NCBI GenBank assembly: GCA_005656395.1 | Contig: SRSI01000050.1 | Location: forward strand, 744,001 to 808,000 | Source of the DNA: Strongyloides papillosus | Taxonomy: Eukaryota; Nematoda; Chromadorea; Rhabditida; Strongyloididae | Direction: 5' to 3' | Length of the DNA stretch: 64,000 nt | Part shown: piece by piece, positions 41,295 to 52,656 of the stretch | Numbering within the stretch: position 1 is the stretch's first letter | Layout of the letters: the number at the start of each line of letters is the position of its first letter | Notes under the pieces: generated by a model | Databases searched by the model: none | Told to the model about the DNA's origin: nothing | What the model saw: only the letters and a program-made list of their open reading frames with translations | Made by a program: the position numbers and the translations under genes

Positions 41295-42446
41295 TCAATC
41301 TATATGAACTGCAACATTAAGGATTTTTGCAACTAATAAAGGATACAAATTGAAGATTCTTCTCCATTTTTCACTTTTAAGGACTTCTTCAGCATTTAAA
41401 TAGATATAGCGAATGCAAAATTCTTTAAGGATTTCAGCCGAATATAATTCGCTTTTTTCAAGATATTCACAAACATTTTCTACATTTAAACTTTTAAATA
41501 AACTTTCCGTTGTAATAAATTTTAGTCCTTCTAACTTATACTTTTCAGCTATCTCCAACATTTCAATAGCAACTTCATCTATTTTTGGTGACCTCCCTGT
41601 GTATAAATAATTCACCATTTCTTTTACAACCTCCAAAGAAAAATCGTTAATTTCAATTACATTTGATTCATGTTCAGAAGATTTGTTTTTTAATATTGAA
41701 CGTAAAACTTCTGATCCGGTAGCAATAATGCATTTATGAACATTTATCTCAGAATCCTCAACTTTAATAATACAATCATAATACTCAGATGAATCAAGCA
41801 TTCTACTCATACCATTTAAAAACATATTCAAAGGTCCTCCAATATAGGTTGTATCTGAAACACCAGATATATATTCATCATCACAAAAAAGATAAAATAT
41901 CTCAAAACACATTGTTAGTCTACCATTAGGCAAAAGTATGTTTTTCTTTTCAAGTAAATCATTTATTTTAATGAATTTTTCGAGGTAGTAAGAATTTTTA
42001 TTTGTATCAAAATTTTCCACACCCACTACTGATCTATATTCCTCTTTCCCATTTGCGTTTAAAATAGAAAATTTGCATAACGTCACTATCTTTTTACGAT
42101 TAAACCCTGTAAATTCTAGTCGAAGAGATACATAATCATCAGATTCAATACCAACATGACCAATTGGATATATAATTAAAGAACATTTTAAATTGCAATC
42201 CAATTGATATTTAGAAGTATGGCCATTATCTATAATGCGACTTTGTTCGCGACATTTTTGACATTTTTGATCATATCCACACTTTTTACCAGTATTACAG
42301 TCAAAGAGATTACATAATGAATAATATCCTCCACAAATTGGAAAATTTTCAATAATACGTATAAAACTGGCTCTTTTAATAACAGTATTTTTGGTGTTAC
42401 AATCAAAATTTGAATTCTCTGATTTGGCCAAATTCTTTGAATCCAT
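41295..42446 (-). CDS. MATH-BTB domain protein
   Basis: 383 residues, start ATG at 42446 (Met-Asp-Ser-Lys-Asn-Leu), with TATATATTTCAG upstream. It is the most divergent MATH half of the cluster: the Cys pattern reads Cys-Asn-Leu-Phe-Asp-Cys, Lys-Lys-Cys-Gly-Tyr, Lys-Cys-Gln-Lys-Cys, adding one extra cysteine. Domains: MATH about 25-205, BTB about 220-325 (Tyr-Asp-Cys-Ile-Ile-Lys-Val-Glu; Tyr-Leu-Tyr-Thr-Gly-Arg-Ser-Pro), BACK-like tail to the end. No lesions. Right-most gene of the family; its upstream DNA has been split by an insertion about 220 bp before the ATG. Role by family: Cullin-3 adaptor. Confidence 0.85.
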   Translation of the reverse strand: MDSKNLAKSENSNFDCNTKNTVIKRASFIRIIENFPICGGYYSLCNLFDCNTGKKCGYDQKCQKCREQSRIIDNGHTSKYQLDCNLKCSLIIYPIGHVGIESDDYVSLRLEFTGFNRKKIVTLCKFSILNANGKEEYRSVVGVENFDTNKNSYYLEKFIKINDLLEKKNILLPNGRLTMCFEIFYLFCDDEYISGVSDTTYIGGPLNMFLNGMSRMLDSSEYYDCIIKVEDSEINVHKCIIATGSEVLRSILKNKSSEHESNVIEINDFSLEVVKEMVNYLYTGRSPKIDEVAIEMLEIAEKYKLEGLKFITTESLFKSLNVENVCEYLEKSELYSAEILKEFCIRYIYLNAEEVLKSEKWRRIFNLYPLLVAKILNVAVHID

Positions 42447-42669
42447 TAAATATTCTGATTCTTTTAAATCTTCTGAAATATATATAATTGAAAATGTAGT
42501 TTATATATATTCCTTTTAAAATTCCAGCAAAACTATATAGCTGCTATATTTAAAATCACGTTAATATAATATGGGTTACAACGATATTATTTTTTATCAT
42601 ATTAAAAGCATAAAAAAAATTGTTTTTTTCCTAAATTAATACACACAGAAATTATTCTATCTTAAAAAA

Positions 42670-44371
42670 TGGTAAATAAATAAATTTTAAGAAGATATAA
42701 TTTTTTATACTTAATTATTTACACAAATTTACTTTGAATAATTATGAAAATATTTTAAAAATTTTATCTTTATAAAAATATTCAGCAATAAAAAAAATTG
42801 GTTATCGCAAAATGAATAAGCAATAAAAATGGGCGTGTAAAAAATAAATGCTATGTATGAAATAAGAGGAGATGTGTCAGACATTTCGGGACAATGAATC
42901 ATCGTGCAAGAAATCAAGATACGAACTTTTTAAGATGTCATGCCTAAATCATAAAATTAAATAATCTTCTGAGAAATTCTGAAATAACTCATTTTATGAC
43001 ATATTTAATTATATTTTCAAAAAAAAATATACAACATTACAACATCAACAGGATTATTATATAAGGAAAATGATTCAAATAATTTAAAGGATTATAAATA
43101 TAATTGTAATGATAAATTAATATTGTATAATAATTTTTGCCATTTTCTGTTGTATATTCAACACGGTTTATAAATAAAAAATTATTAAGCTAATGTGTCT
43201 GCATTTATTTACTCCCAATAGTCAAACGAAGAAATAATTTATTTATTTTTTGTTAGTTATATTTATCACATTATATCTTATCACAGTAACTCATTTATGA
43301 ATAAACGTTTTCAGTTAGAATAAATCACTACATTAAGAATTCAGTAACACTCTCTGGGGGGCTCCAAGGATTAAAAGCGGAAATTTAACCTTTTCACGAC
43401 CAGAGATTTTTCTCTTTGTATTACGTACTCCTCTGTATGTAAAATAGAAAGAGTACATCACATAGAATAAGAGGTTAACTATAGTTGGTAATATATTTCT
43501 TCGGTAAAAATTCTATAAATAGGTTAAAAATATAATTTTTTATTAAACTTTTATTAAATTTATTATTATATTTGATATTTGACTGTTATTTGTTAATCTA
43601 CTTTTTCTCTTTTTTCATATAAATACTTTATATGGGTAAAAAACATTATTCCAAAGTTCCTCGTCTGAGTATAAATTACCACTATGAAGTAACATTTTTG
43701 TTTATGACGCATATATGCGTCATCCGGTCGGAAAAGGGTTAAAGAAGCTTATTTAAAATTTATTTACATTTCATATTAAATGTGAAAGTTTTTATTATTT
43801 CAAGATTTGTCATTTACCTTTAAATATTTACAAATTTTTTTTTACTTTGTAAGCGATTTTTATCTCAATTTTAATGGAAAATTAAAGATTCAAAGTCATC
43901 AAATACATATTTTAAGCTATTGAAGTATCCATGATTTATAAAAATATTAAAACAATATATCTCATGGTTTTTAAATTATTTGTTTTTATTAAAAACAAAA
44001 AACTATTATTTTTTTTGAATCTTTGCTTCATTATATACTTCATAAAAATAAACAATTTTTTTATTAAAATCTTAGTATAAAAATAAAAAAAATTAATATT
44101 GTTCCTTATTAATATCAAAATTTCTGTATGCATAATAAAAATTTATGTCATCATTAATAATGATAGAGTAAAATTTTTTAAAATAAATTTGTTTGGTGGA
44201 GGGTAGACGTGAAAATAGAAAGATTACCAATTAACCAAAACTTTATTTAACACAAATAAAAACTACTTAGATTATAAGAAATTGTTATTTATATATTCAA
44301 ATTATACGATATCCCAAATCCCTTGAAGGGATAGTTTTGAAATTCCTTTATTAAACAGAGGTTTTTTACTA
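42670..44371. other. About 1.7-kb insertion of unknown type in MATH-BTB upstream DNA
   Basis: By comparison with 39650-40110, the upstream DNA of the gene at 41295 runs to about 42665 and resumes at about 44372. The DNA between has no match in the other spacers and no coding sequence I can support. It contains a piggyBac-like MITE (43385-43742). I could not find terminal repeats at its own edges, so the edges are approximate. Confidence 0.4.
43385..43742. mobile_element. piggyBac-like MITE
   Basis: TTAA at 43385-43388 and 43739-43742 flank a 350-bp non-coding unit. The left end after TTAA is CCTTTTCACGACC; the right end, reversed, is CCCTTTTCCGACCGG. TTAA target duplication and CCCTTT-type ends are features of piggyBac elements. 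A perfect 16-bp palindrome, GACGCATATATGCGTC, lies at 43706-43721 near the right end. Confidence 0.6.
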
Positions 44372-45126
44372 TAGATTGAAAATCTATAGAAAAAGCCATT
44401 ACTTATCGATGAAAAAATAGTCTTCTTGTATTCATTAACAATTTTAACTAACTCAAAATTTTGGTTAGTTACTAAAACTAACAGATATTACAATTCATTA
44501 TATATTATTATAATTTTATTATTTTCTTACGCCAATCACTTTGATTACAAAAAAACAAACCATTATGATACTGAATTTTTAAGTTTTAAGCCAAATACAA
44601 GATATTTTTTTTAAAAAGTATTGTTAACGAAGCTTAAAAAAATACTTTGTCCTCTAAAACTTAAAAAATAGATACGTTTTCCAAGAGAGGATTGAATCGT
44701 CGATTTGCTGAACGTACTAAAAATGTTTCTTATCATTTATAAAGTACGAATATGCATTACAATTCATGACTTTTTTGTTTATATTTTTAAATTTTCTATA
44801 TTTACTATTTTTTTGTTTGCAATTAACAAACTAAGGTGTTTGTATATTAAATACTGTTGAAAAAAATTTTTTATCATAAATTTTAAAATCATGATTGATT
44901 CATATTATCAATAAAAAATTCCATTAAATTTCAAATACTTTTAACCTCTCTTCTATTTATAATTTATTTTCTTTAACACAAAGTGTGGAACGAATTTTAA
45001 TTAATTTAGCAAGCTAATTGGGACCCAATAATTATTTTTTATGTTATAATATAGAATTTCAAGATTTTTTATCATACCTTTAAAAAATGTACTCTGTAGT
45101 ATCAAACCCATAAAAATATACTATGT
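44372..45126. other. Displaced MATH-BTB upstream DNA
   Basis: Similar to 39890-40630 and 37240-37880 (for example ATTATTTTCTTACGCCAATCA near 44519 and 40030). It is the distal part of the upstream region of the gene at 41295, cut off by the 1.7-kb insertion, and ends at 45126 where a hAT element begins. No gene. Confidence 0.5.
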
Positions 45127-45134
45127 TCGGACAT

Positions 45135-46808
45135 GGGCATTTATCACTTATCAATGATATATCTATCAGTGGTAAAATTTATCAGTGGTAAAAGTTTGAC
45201 AAAATTCACTGATCATTTTTGGACATACTATCTGATCAGTGATAGATTTTCTTTCCCAACTATGAACGATTATAAAAAATGTAATACTTTATTATGACTG
45301 ATAATAATGCACGAGTTATTTTATCTTTGACATTTTTTTGTATTAAGACCTAAAAGAAAATTTATCGGTGATTTTTTAATAATGATTAATCTTCAATTGA
45401 TTAATGGTATATTTTGATTAAATAATAAATTAAAAAACTTTTTAACAAATATAATAGTTCTTTTTCGACGGATAAAATTTTAAAAATCACGTGCCACTTT
45501 AAAAATAATTCAAACAGTAATGTGAAACGAATTTTTAATTATAAACATTTTATCAATTATACAGTTTTATAAAAGTTAGAGGTTTGAAAAATATTTGGTA
45601 TTTTAAAATTACAAACCTTTTAATTACTAAAATTATTTAAAAATATTTAGTATAACATCACATAAGACAGATTTTAAATATTATTTAATGAAATATTTAT
45701 AAACAGTTTCATTTTTACTCCCTCCATAGATGTACGCGACTTTCTGCCATCTAATAACATTTTCGAATAAGAAAATCTTTCCTCTACTCTAGAAATAGAT
45801 GCAGGTGTTGTAATTATTGCTTTGTAATATTTTTGAAGATTTATATTTTCAAATTCAAAATATGGCAGAGTTTGAAAATATGGGTCCGAAAAAATTACAG
45901 AATTAACATCTCTATTATTTGTTTTATTTGTTTTGCCATGTAACCATCATCATCTTCATCATTATTATGAACTGAATCAATTCCTTTTTTTAAATTAAAC
46001 TGTTTTTGTAGCATATTAATAACAGTTTCTTTTTCTGACGATGTTAGGCAAAGTCTTTTATCTACATTTGGATTAAAAAATGCTGAAATGTAGAAATTGG
46101 ATTTTTAGATATATCTAAAACATCTAAAAATCTTTTTTTTGCAGCTTAAAAATATGCATTTTTAAATTGATCTCTTATTTTTAATTTTTTCACCAAAAAA
46201 TCTAGTTTACCTAAGATAAAAACAGCATTTTTATTTTTTCAATTTTAATAACATTATTATCACTATTAACTGCATTTCTTTCTCTTATTTTAAAAATTGG
46301 TGTATAGAAAAATCATATATAAACTTTCTCTTTAAGTGTTTGAATTTCCTCTGATAAAGATGCAAAAGTATTTTCAAGAATTGCTATTCTTTCAAGCATC
46401 TCGGCAATTTTTTCAAAAAAATCTTCTTCTTCCTTATTTGTATTGATAACTGGCTCTGGTTAAGTTTTTATTGTAAAATTATTAATGACAAATTTTTAGA
46501 ATTTTATCAGTCAATCCAAATAAAGTATAATATTTGTAAAAAAATTTGTATTCATTAATTAATCAAAACATATTAAATATTCTTCAATTGGAAATAAAAC
46601 TTTATTCAAAAATCACTGGTAAATTTTTTTTTAAATCTTAATACAGAAATATCAGAGAAAAAATAACTCGTGCATTATTATCAGTCATAATAAAGCATTA
46701 CATTTTTTATCATCACTCATTGTAGAAGAAACAAACTTATCACTGATAAGTTCTATCACTGATAGATATATCACTGATAATATCATCATTGATAAGTGAT
46801 AAATGCCC
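45135..46808 (-). mobile_element. Decayed hAT-type DNA transposon
   Basis: Starts GGGCATTTATCACTTATCAA and ends with its inverse (TTGATAAGTGATAAATGCCC). The inverted similarity extends about 180 bp, with repeated TATCAGTGATA motifs like hAT subterminal repeats. The interior has minus-strand transposase remnants: a coiled-coil-like stretch near 46320-46430 and a C-terminal hAT dimerisation motif near 45700-45900. I could not identify an 8-bp target duplication, so the exact ends may be off by a few bases. Confidence 0.7.
45690..45905 (-). pseudogene. hAT transposase C-terminal fragment
   Basis: Minus-strand translation gives Thr-Pro-Ala-Ser-Ile-Ser-Arg-Val-Glu-Glu-Arg-Phe-Ser, then Leu-Leu-Asp-Gly-Arg-Lys-Ser-Arg-Thr, ending in a Phe-Ile-Asn-Ile-Ser-Leu-Asn stretch. 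This is the T-P-A-S-x3-x-E-R-x-F-S hallmark of the hAT dimerisation domain. Upstream the frame is broken repeatedly (a stop near 45912, frameshifts towards 46450), so no active transposase is encoded. It would have catalysed cut-and-paste transposition. Confidence 0.7.
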
Positions 46809-46809
46809 A

Positions 46810-47750
46810 CACACAAGAAAAAAGAACACATGTTTGCATAAAATGTAACAAATTTGTCCCACCTAAAAAAATTTGAATTTTCTTGATTTGCGTCTAATTT
46901 TATAGCAATTATTTTGCATAATAAAAATTAAAACAATAATTAGTGAATTATTAAAAAAACTTTCTATTTTTCTAGTATACTATTTTTATTTTAGAATATA
47001 AGTCGTTTTCTACAATCCATTTTAAAATACAAGGTTAAAATTTAATTCTATGTAAAATTACAAACACTTTTATAAAAAACATTTTTAACATATTACAGTA
47101 CATTTTTTAATATTATTCAATAGTTTAAATTACTATAAATTGTATTTTATGAAATTTTCACATTTGATACTCTAAATTTCTATCACAATGTCTTTTAAAG
47201 ATCATCTTTAAAAATCAAATTTATGAAAAGTTATAAAATAATATAGATTTTTATTTATAGTAAAAAAATAACTTTTACATATGCTAATTTAAAATAAGAA
47301 CGAATATTAAAATAATATTTTTATTAATAATACTTTGTGTGAGCAATTAATTATTGCTTTTCATTATTTTTATGAAATTTTTAAACTTTCTGTTGTTAGT
47401 AGGTTGTTTAGAATAATGATCTTTATCAAAACATCAATAATTTTACACGAAATTGACCTTTAATATCACATTTTATAAGATAAAGAATAAGTTAAGATCT
47501 AAATGAGCATAATATTATAAAAAATATCAAAATTAAAAAAAGTCATATTAATTTAAAAAGTCAAACATATATATCTTTGTAAAAAAACGGCAAAAAGTAA
47601 GCGACAACCTAATATTTTGCGTTGTTTAAAAATTTTTGCTATCGCTTGATATTTTTAAAATTCGAATAATATTCAATTTTTTAAAATGGTGGGACATTTT
47701 TTTGCATTATAGATAGAATTATCAAAATTTGTACTTTTTTTTATGTGTAT
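46810..47750 (-). repeat. Dispersed repeat D, copy 2 (inverted)
   Basis: Aligns in reverse with 24925-25850. Its ends show TTTGTCCCACCT (46849) and TGGTGGGACATTT (47685), which are inverted with respect to each other. It begins immediately beside the right end of the hAT element. No coding sequence. Confidence 0.6.
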
Positions 47751-48146
47751 ACAATAGTAAAAGTTATCGATCAAATAAAACAATATTTATAAACATTCTA
47801 AAATTTTTAGAACTAGATGATTTTGAAACCAATATTTAAAATATTTCTAAAAAAATTATTATTTTACTTGCTTAGAAGCATTTACAAATATTTAAATATA
47901 TAATAAATGTTTATCTTATTAATACAAATTACTTTATGAAAATTTATATTAAAACTCAACTTATAAAAAATTGACTTTTAAATATATTGAAATTATATTT
48001 TTCATGATAAACAAAGTAAAAAAAGAATTTTAATAATGTAATTATTCGTAAAAAATTACCACAATTTCATTTTATTGCTAAATTATTATATTTGGATTGC
48101 AAATATTTAATCTTTTTTTCATTAAAGAAAAATATTCTAAAATAAG

Positions 48147-48156
48147 TATAAAAAGG
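48147..48156 (+). promoter_or_regulatory. TATA box, peptide gene 1
   Basis: TATAAAAAGG, 39 nt before the ATG at 48186. Confidence 0.65.
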
Positions 48157-48185
48157 AATAATTTGGAATGTAAAATATCATCAAA

Positions 48186-48476
48186 ATGCATTTTATAAAA
48201 TATTTTACTATCCTTGTACTTTTGGCTGTTCAATACAGTTTCCAAGATGATACTACTGAATATGCAACAACACCTGCTTACATGTATGGTTATGATTACG
48301 AAGATAGTGATTTTGGCACTACACAAGGAGCACCAACAGATTATGTTAATAGAAAGAAAAGATCATTAAAATTACTTGTAAGTTCTAATAAGAGATTATT
48401 AATTGTCTTTTAGAAGACTTTAGGTAAAGATTTAGCAAAGAAAGCATTTAAATCAGCAATGAAAAAATTCAATTAA
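48186..48476 (+). CDS. Secreted amphipathic peptide precursor 1 (two exons)
   Basis: Exons 48186-48377 and 48414-48476; the 36-nt intron 48378-48413 has GTAAGT and TTTTAG ends and phase 0. 84 residues. Signal peptide about 1-20 (Met-His-Phe-Ile-Lys, then Ile-Leu-Val-Leu-Leu-Ala-Val). An acidic Thr/Tyr-rich propeptide (Asp-Asp-Thr-Thr, Gly-Thr-Thr-Gln) ends at Arg-Lys-Lys-Arg, a furin-type site at the end of exon 1. Exon 2 adds 20 residues rich in Lys, Ala, Leu and Phe with a helical amphipathic pattern, giving a released basic peptide of about 25 residues (short type). An acidic propeptide before a cationic helix is an arrangement seen in antimicrobial peptide precursors; that role is inference. 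Without splicing, translation stops inside the intron. Confidence 0.8.
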
Positions 48477-49586
48477 AAAACTATAATTTAATAAGGGTTC
48501 TAAAATTCTTACTCTGGATTGGTTTATGATAAATATTATTGTTTTACATCAAGTTTCATGCATAATAAAATATTCTGTCAAGAAATTGGTTTCTAAATCA
48601 ATTGAAAATATAAAAATATTAAATATATGATATATAATTTTACTATGTTTATGTAAAATATTAGTATTTTATCGTTTTCTTAATAAATTATAGTCATTAG
48701 ATTTTGTATTTTTACTACATATATAACAAATTAAATATTTCACACTATACTTATGCATATCATTCTTTAAATATCATCAATTTTATAAAATTTTAAGGGT
48801 TTAAATAATTAACTTTGTGTATACTTATAAATAATTACTACTGAAATTTTATTACTTACCATTGATCAATCAATTAAATTCAAGGAAATCAATGAATTCC
48901 TTTATTTTAATAAAAAAATTATACAATAACAGATTAAATGAATCGCAAACTTTAAGGTTAAAAAATGCATTTGAAAAAATTAAAACTCTTTTTTCCATAA
49001 AAAGTTTGTTTCGAATTTCAATAAAAAAAGTAACTGTATAGAAATCATTTCACAATAAAATATGTTGATAAAAATCTTAAGATAAATTTTATATTTTAGT
49101 TAAATAATAACACTAAGAAAAGAACTTTTTTTAAAAACTAAGAGAGTAATATAATTAATGGTTTGTTCTTTTTATACAAATATACAATAATAAAAGCTGC
49201 CCGTCAAATAAAACAATATTTATTAACATCTTAAAATTCTTAGTAGTAGATGATTTTAAACTAATATTTAAAATATTTCTAAAAAATTATTATTTTTCTA
49301 GTTTAGGAGTATTTGCAAACCTTCTAAATTTTATTATTGTTATTCATATTAAATGTTTGTCTTATTAATGCCAATTACTTTTTGAAAATTTGTTTTAAAA
49401 TCAACTTATAAAAAATTGATTTTTATGTATTTTAAAATTATATTTTACAAGATAAACAAATAAAAAAAGATTTTAATAATTTAATTGTCCATAAAAAAAT
49501 TATCACTATCTCTTTTTATGGCTAAATAATTATATTTAGATTGCAAATATTTAATTTTTTTCTTTAAGAAAATATTGTAAAATGAG

Positions 49587-49596
49587 TATTTAAAGG
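49587..49596 (+). promoter_or_regulatory. Diverged TATA box, peptide gene 2
   Basis: TATTTAAAGG at the position where the other five copies have TATAAAAAG; again 39 nt before the ATG. Confidence 0.5.
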
Positions 49597-49625
49597 ATTG
49601 ATTTAGAATAAAAAGTATCATCAAA

Positions 49626-49989
49626 ATGCATTTTATAAAATATTTCACTATCCTTGTACTTTTGGCTGTTCAATATAGTTTCCAAGATGATACTACTACA
49701 TATGGAACAACACCTGCTTACATGTATAGTTATGATTACGGAGATAGTGATTTAGGAACGACACAAGGAGCACCAACAGATTCTGTAGTTAGAGAGAAGA
49801 GGTCACCAAAATTTTGTTGTAAGTTCTAATAACGTATTATTAATTGTTCTCTAGAAGGAAGTAAAGAATAAAGTAAAGGAATTAGCTGAAAAAGCTAAAA
49901 ATGGAGCAGAGAAGCTATATGATAAGACTAAAGGTGCAGTAAAAAAGGTAGCCAAAGAAACTAATTTAGCAGCAAGAAAATTATTTTAA
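49626..49989 (+). pseudogene. Secreted amphipathic peptide precursor 2, frameshifted
   Basis: Exon 1 begins at 49626, and the family donor GTAAGT is at 49819; intron 49819-49854 (36 nt), exon 2 49855-49989. Exon 1 is 193 nt, one more than a multiple of three, because of an extra base in the TTTTGTT stretch just before the donor. Splicing at the conserved sites therefore reads a stop at the exon junction. Exon 2 by itself is an intact 44-codon long-type module (Lys/Ala-rich) in the family frame. Signal peptide, acidic propeptide and Arg-Glu-Lys-Arg site are intact. With the altered TATA box this suggests a decaying copy, although an assembly error of one base would also explain it. Confidence 0.65.
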
Positions 49990-51092
49990 TAAGGAGTATA
50001 ATAACTAAATTTTTAAAGATTCTAACTCTGGATTAATTTTACGATTAATATTATTATTTTACAACAAATTTCATGCATAATATAATCTTCTGTCAAGAAA
50101 TTGATTTTAAAATCAATCAAAATATAAAAATATAAAAGATGATATATATAATTTTATTATGTTTATGTAAAATATTAGTATTTTATCGTTTTTCAATAAA
50201 TTATAGTCATTAGATTTTATATTTTTTCTTGTAATTTGACAAAATAAATTATTGAACACAATATTTTTGCATCTCATTTTATAAATTCCACCAAATTTAT
50301 ACAGTTTTAAAAGGTGGAGTAATTAAGTTTTTATATACTTCTAAAAAACATTAACTTACATTTTACAACTAAATATTAATCAATCAATTAAGTTCAAAAA
50401 AATAAGTTAATACCTTAATTTTAATAAAACAATTACACAATAATAGATTAAATCTATTGAAAATTCTATAGTTATAAAGTACATTCCAAGAAATTAGAAA
50501 TCTTTTTACTGTAAAAAGTTGATTTCAATGAAATATGTAACTGTATAGAAATTATTTTACAATAAAGTATACTGATAAAAAGCTTAAGATAAATTTCACA
50601 TTTTAGTTAAATACCAACGGCAGTAAAGGAATTTTTTTAAAAACTAAAAAAAATAATAATTACTGTTTCATATTCTATATACAAATATACAATAATAAAA
50701 GTGAACGTTCAAATAAAACAATATTTATGAACATTCTAAAATTCTCAGTATTAGATGATTTTGAACTAATATTTAAAATAATTCTAAAAAATTATTAATT
50801 TACTTGTTTAAAAATATTTGGAAAGCTTGTAAATTATAATATTGTAATTCATATTAAATATAAATCTTATTAAAACTAATTACTTTATAAAGAATAATAT
50901 TAAAATTTAACTTTTAAAAAATTGACTTTTATGAATTTTGAAAATATATTTTACAATACAAACAAAGTAAAAAAAGATTTTAATAATGTAATTACTTTCA
51001 AAAAATTACAACATTTTTTATTGCTAGATTATTATATTTATATTGTAAATATTTAGTTTTTTTTTTCATTTGTGAAGATATTGTAAAGTAAG

Positions 51093-51102
51093 TATAAAAA
51101 GG
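51093..51102 (+). promoter_or_regulatory. TATA box, peptide gene 3
   Basis: TATAAAAAGG, 39 nt before the ATG at 51132. Confidence 0.65.
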
Positions 51103-51131
51103 AATGATTCGGAATGGAAAATATCATCAAA

Positions 51132-51497
51132 ATGCATTTCATAAAATATTTCACTATCCTTGTACTTTTGGCTGTTCAATACAGTTTCCAAGATGATACT
51201 ACTACATATGCAACAACGCCTGCTTACATGTATAGTTATGATAACGGAAATAGTGATTTTGGTACTACACAAGAATCACCATTAGATTATGTTAATAGAG
51301 AGAAGAGATCACTTAAAGATAAATTTGTAAGTTCTAATAAGGTATTATAAATTGTTCTTTAGAAGGATGTAAAAAGTAAAGCAAAAGATCTAGTTGGTAA
51401 GGCAAAAGATGAAGCAAAGAAACTAGCAAAAAAAACTAAAGATGTAGCAGAGAATCTAGTTGATAAGGCTGAATCAAAATTTAAAAAACTTTTTTAA
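51132..51497 (+). CDS. Secreted amphipathic peptide precursor 3 (two exons)
   Basis: Exons 51132-51326 and 51363-51497, with a 36-nt intron 51327-51362 in phase 0. An in-frame ATG at 51114 is only 21 nt after the TATA box, before the expected transcription start, so I use 51132, the ATG conserved in all copies. Signal peptide about 1-20; acidic Thr/Tyr-rich propeptide; Arg-Glu-Lys-Arg furin-type site; then a long-type exon 2 of 44 residues made of Lys-Ala-Lys-Asp and Ala-Lys-Lys-Leu steps with roughly 11-residue periodicity, as in group 3 LEA proteins and apolipoprotein-like helices. It ends Phe-Lys-Lys-Leu-Phe. Very close to copy 4. Function unknown; secreted helical peptide, membrane- or lipid-active by guess. 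Confidence 0.8.
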
Positions 51498-52617
51498 AAA
51501 AAAATATAATAAACCAAGGGTTCTAAGATTCTTACTCTGGATTGATTTTATGATAAATATTATTGTTTTACATCAAACTACATGCATAATGTAATCTTTT
51601 GTCAAGAGATTAGTTTTTAAGTTAATTAATTAAATCAATTAGAAACATAAAAATATCAAATATAAGATATATGATTTTATTATGTTCATGTAAAATACTA
51701 GTATTTTATCGTTTTTTTAATAAATTATAGCCATTAGATTTTATATTTTTGCTGCTAATATAACAAAATTAAATATTCAACACAATATCTAAATGTATCA
51801 CCCTATGAATTTTATCGAATTTATACAGTTTTAAAAGTCGAAGTAACTAAATTTTTATATGCTTCTTAATTAAGCTTCTAAGTAACTATCACTTACATCT
51901 TATTACTAATTATAATTCAATTAATTAAGTTCAAAGAAATAAATGAATTCTTTTATTTCAGTGGAAAAATTATACAATAACAGATTAAATCTATTGCAAA
52001 TTCTATAATTAAAAAAAGCATTTCATAAAATTAAAACCCTTCTTACTATAAAAAGTTTTTTTTAATGAAATTAATAACTGTATAGAAATTATTTCACAAT
52101 AAAATATGCGGATAAAAAGTTTAAGATGAATTTTATATTTTAGTTAAATTACAACGCCAGTAAAGGGATTTTTTAAAAACTAAGAAAATAATATAATTTA
52201 TGTTTTACTCTCTATATAAATATATATATTGATAAAAGTTACCAACTAAATAAAATAATATTTATCAACATCCTAAAATTTTTAGTAGTAGATGATTTTG
52301 AACTATTATTTAAAATATTTCTAAAAAACTATTATTTTACTTGTTTAAAAATATTTGTTAATATTATAATTTATATTAAATGTTTATCCTATTAATACAA
52401 ATTACTTTATGAAGATGAATATTAAAACTCAACTTATAAAAAATTGACTTTTAAATATATTGGAATTATATTTTTCATGATAAACAAAGTAAAAAAAAAT
52501 TTTAATAATGTAATCATTCGTAAAAAATTACCACAATTTTATTTTATTGCTAAATTATTATATTTAGATTGTAAATATTTAATTTTTTTTTATTTTAAGA
52601 AAATATTATAAAATAAG

Positions 52618-52627
52618 TATAAAAAGG
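52618..52627 (+). promoter_or_regulatory. TATA box, peptide gene 4
   Basis: TATAAAAAGG, 39 nt before the ATG at 52657. Confidence 0.65.
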
Positions 52628-52656
52628 AATGATTTTGAATGAAAAATATCATCAAA

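Noticed and set aside
43936..44133. 65-codon minus-strand frame and the neighbouring frame at 44426-44614
   Set aside because: Residue composition (Ile, Phe, Lys, Asn) is that of translated AT-rich DNA, and the second overlaps duplicated upstream DNA that is not open at 39.9 kb.
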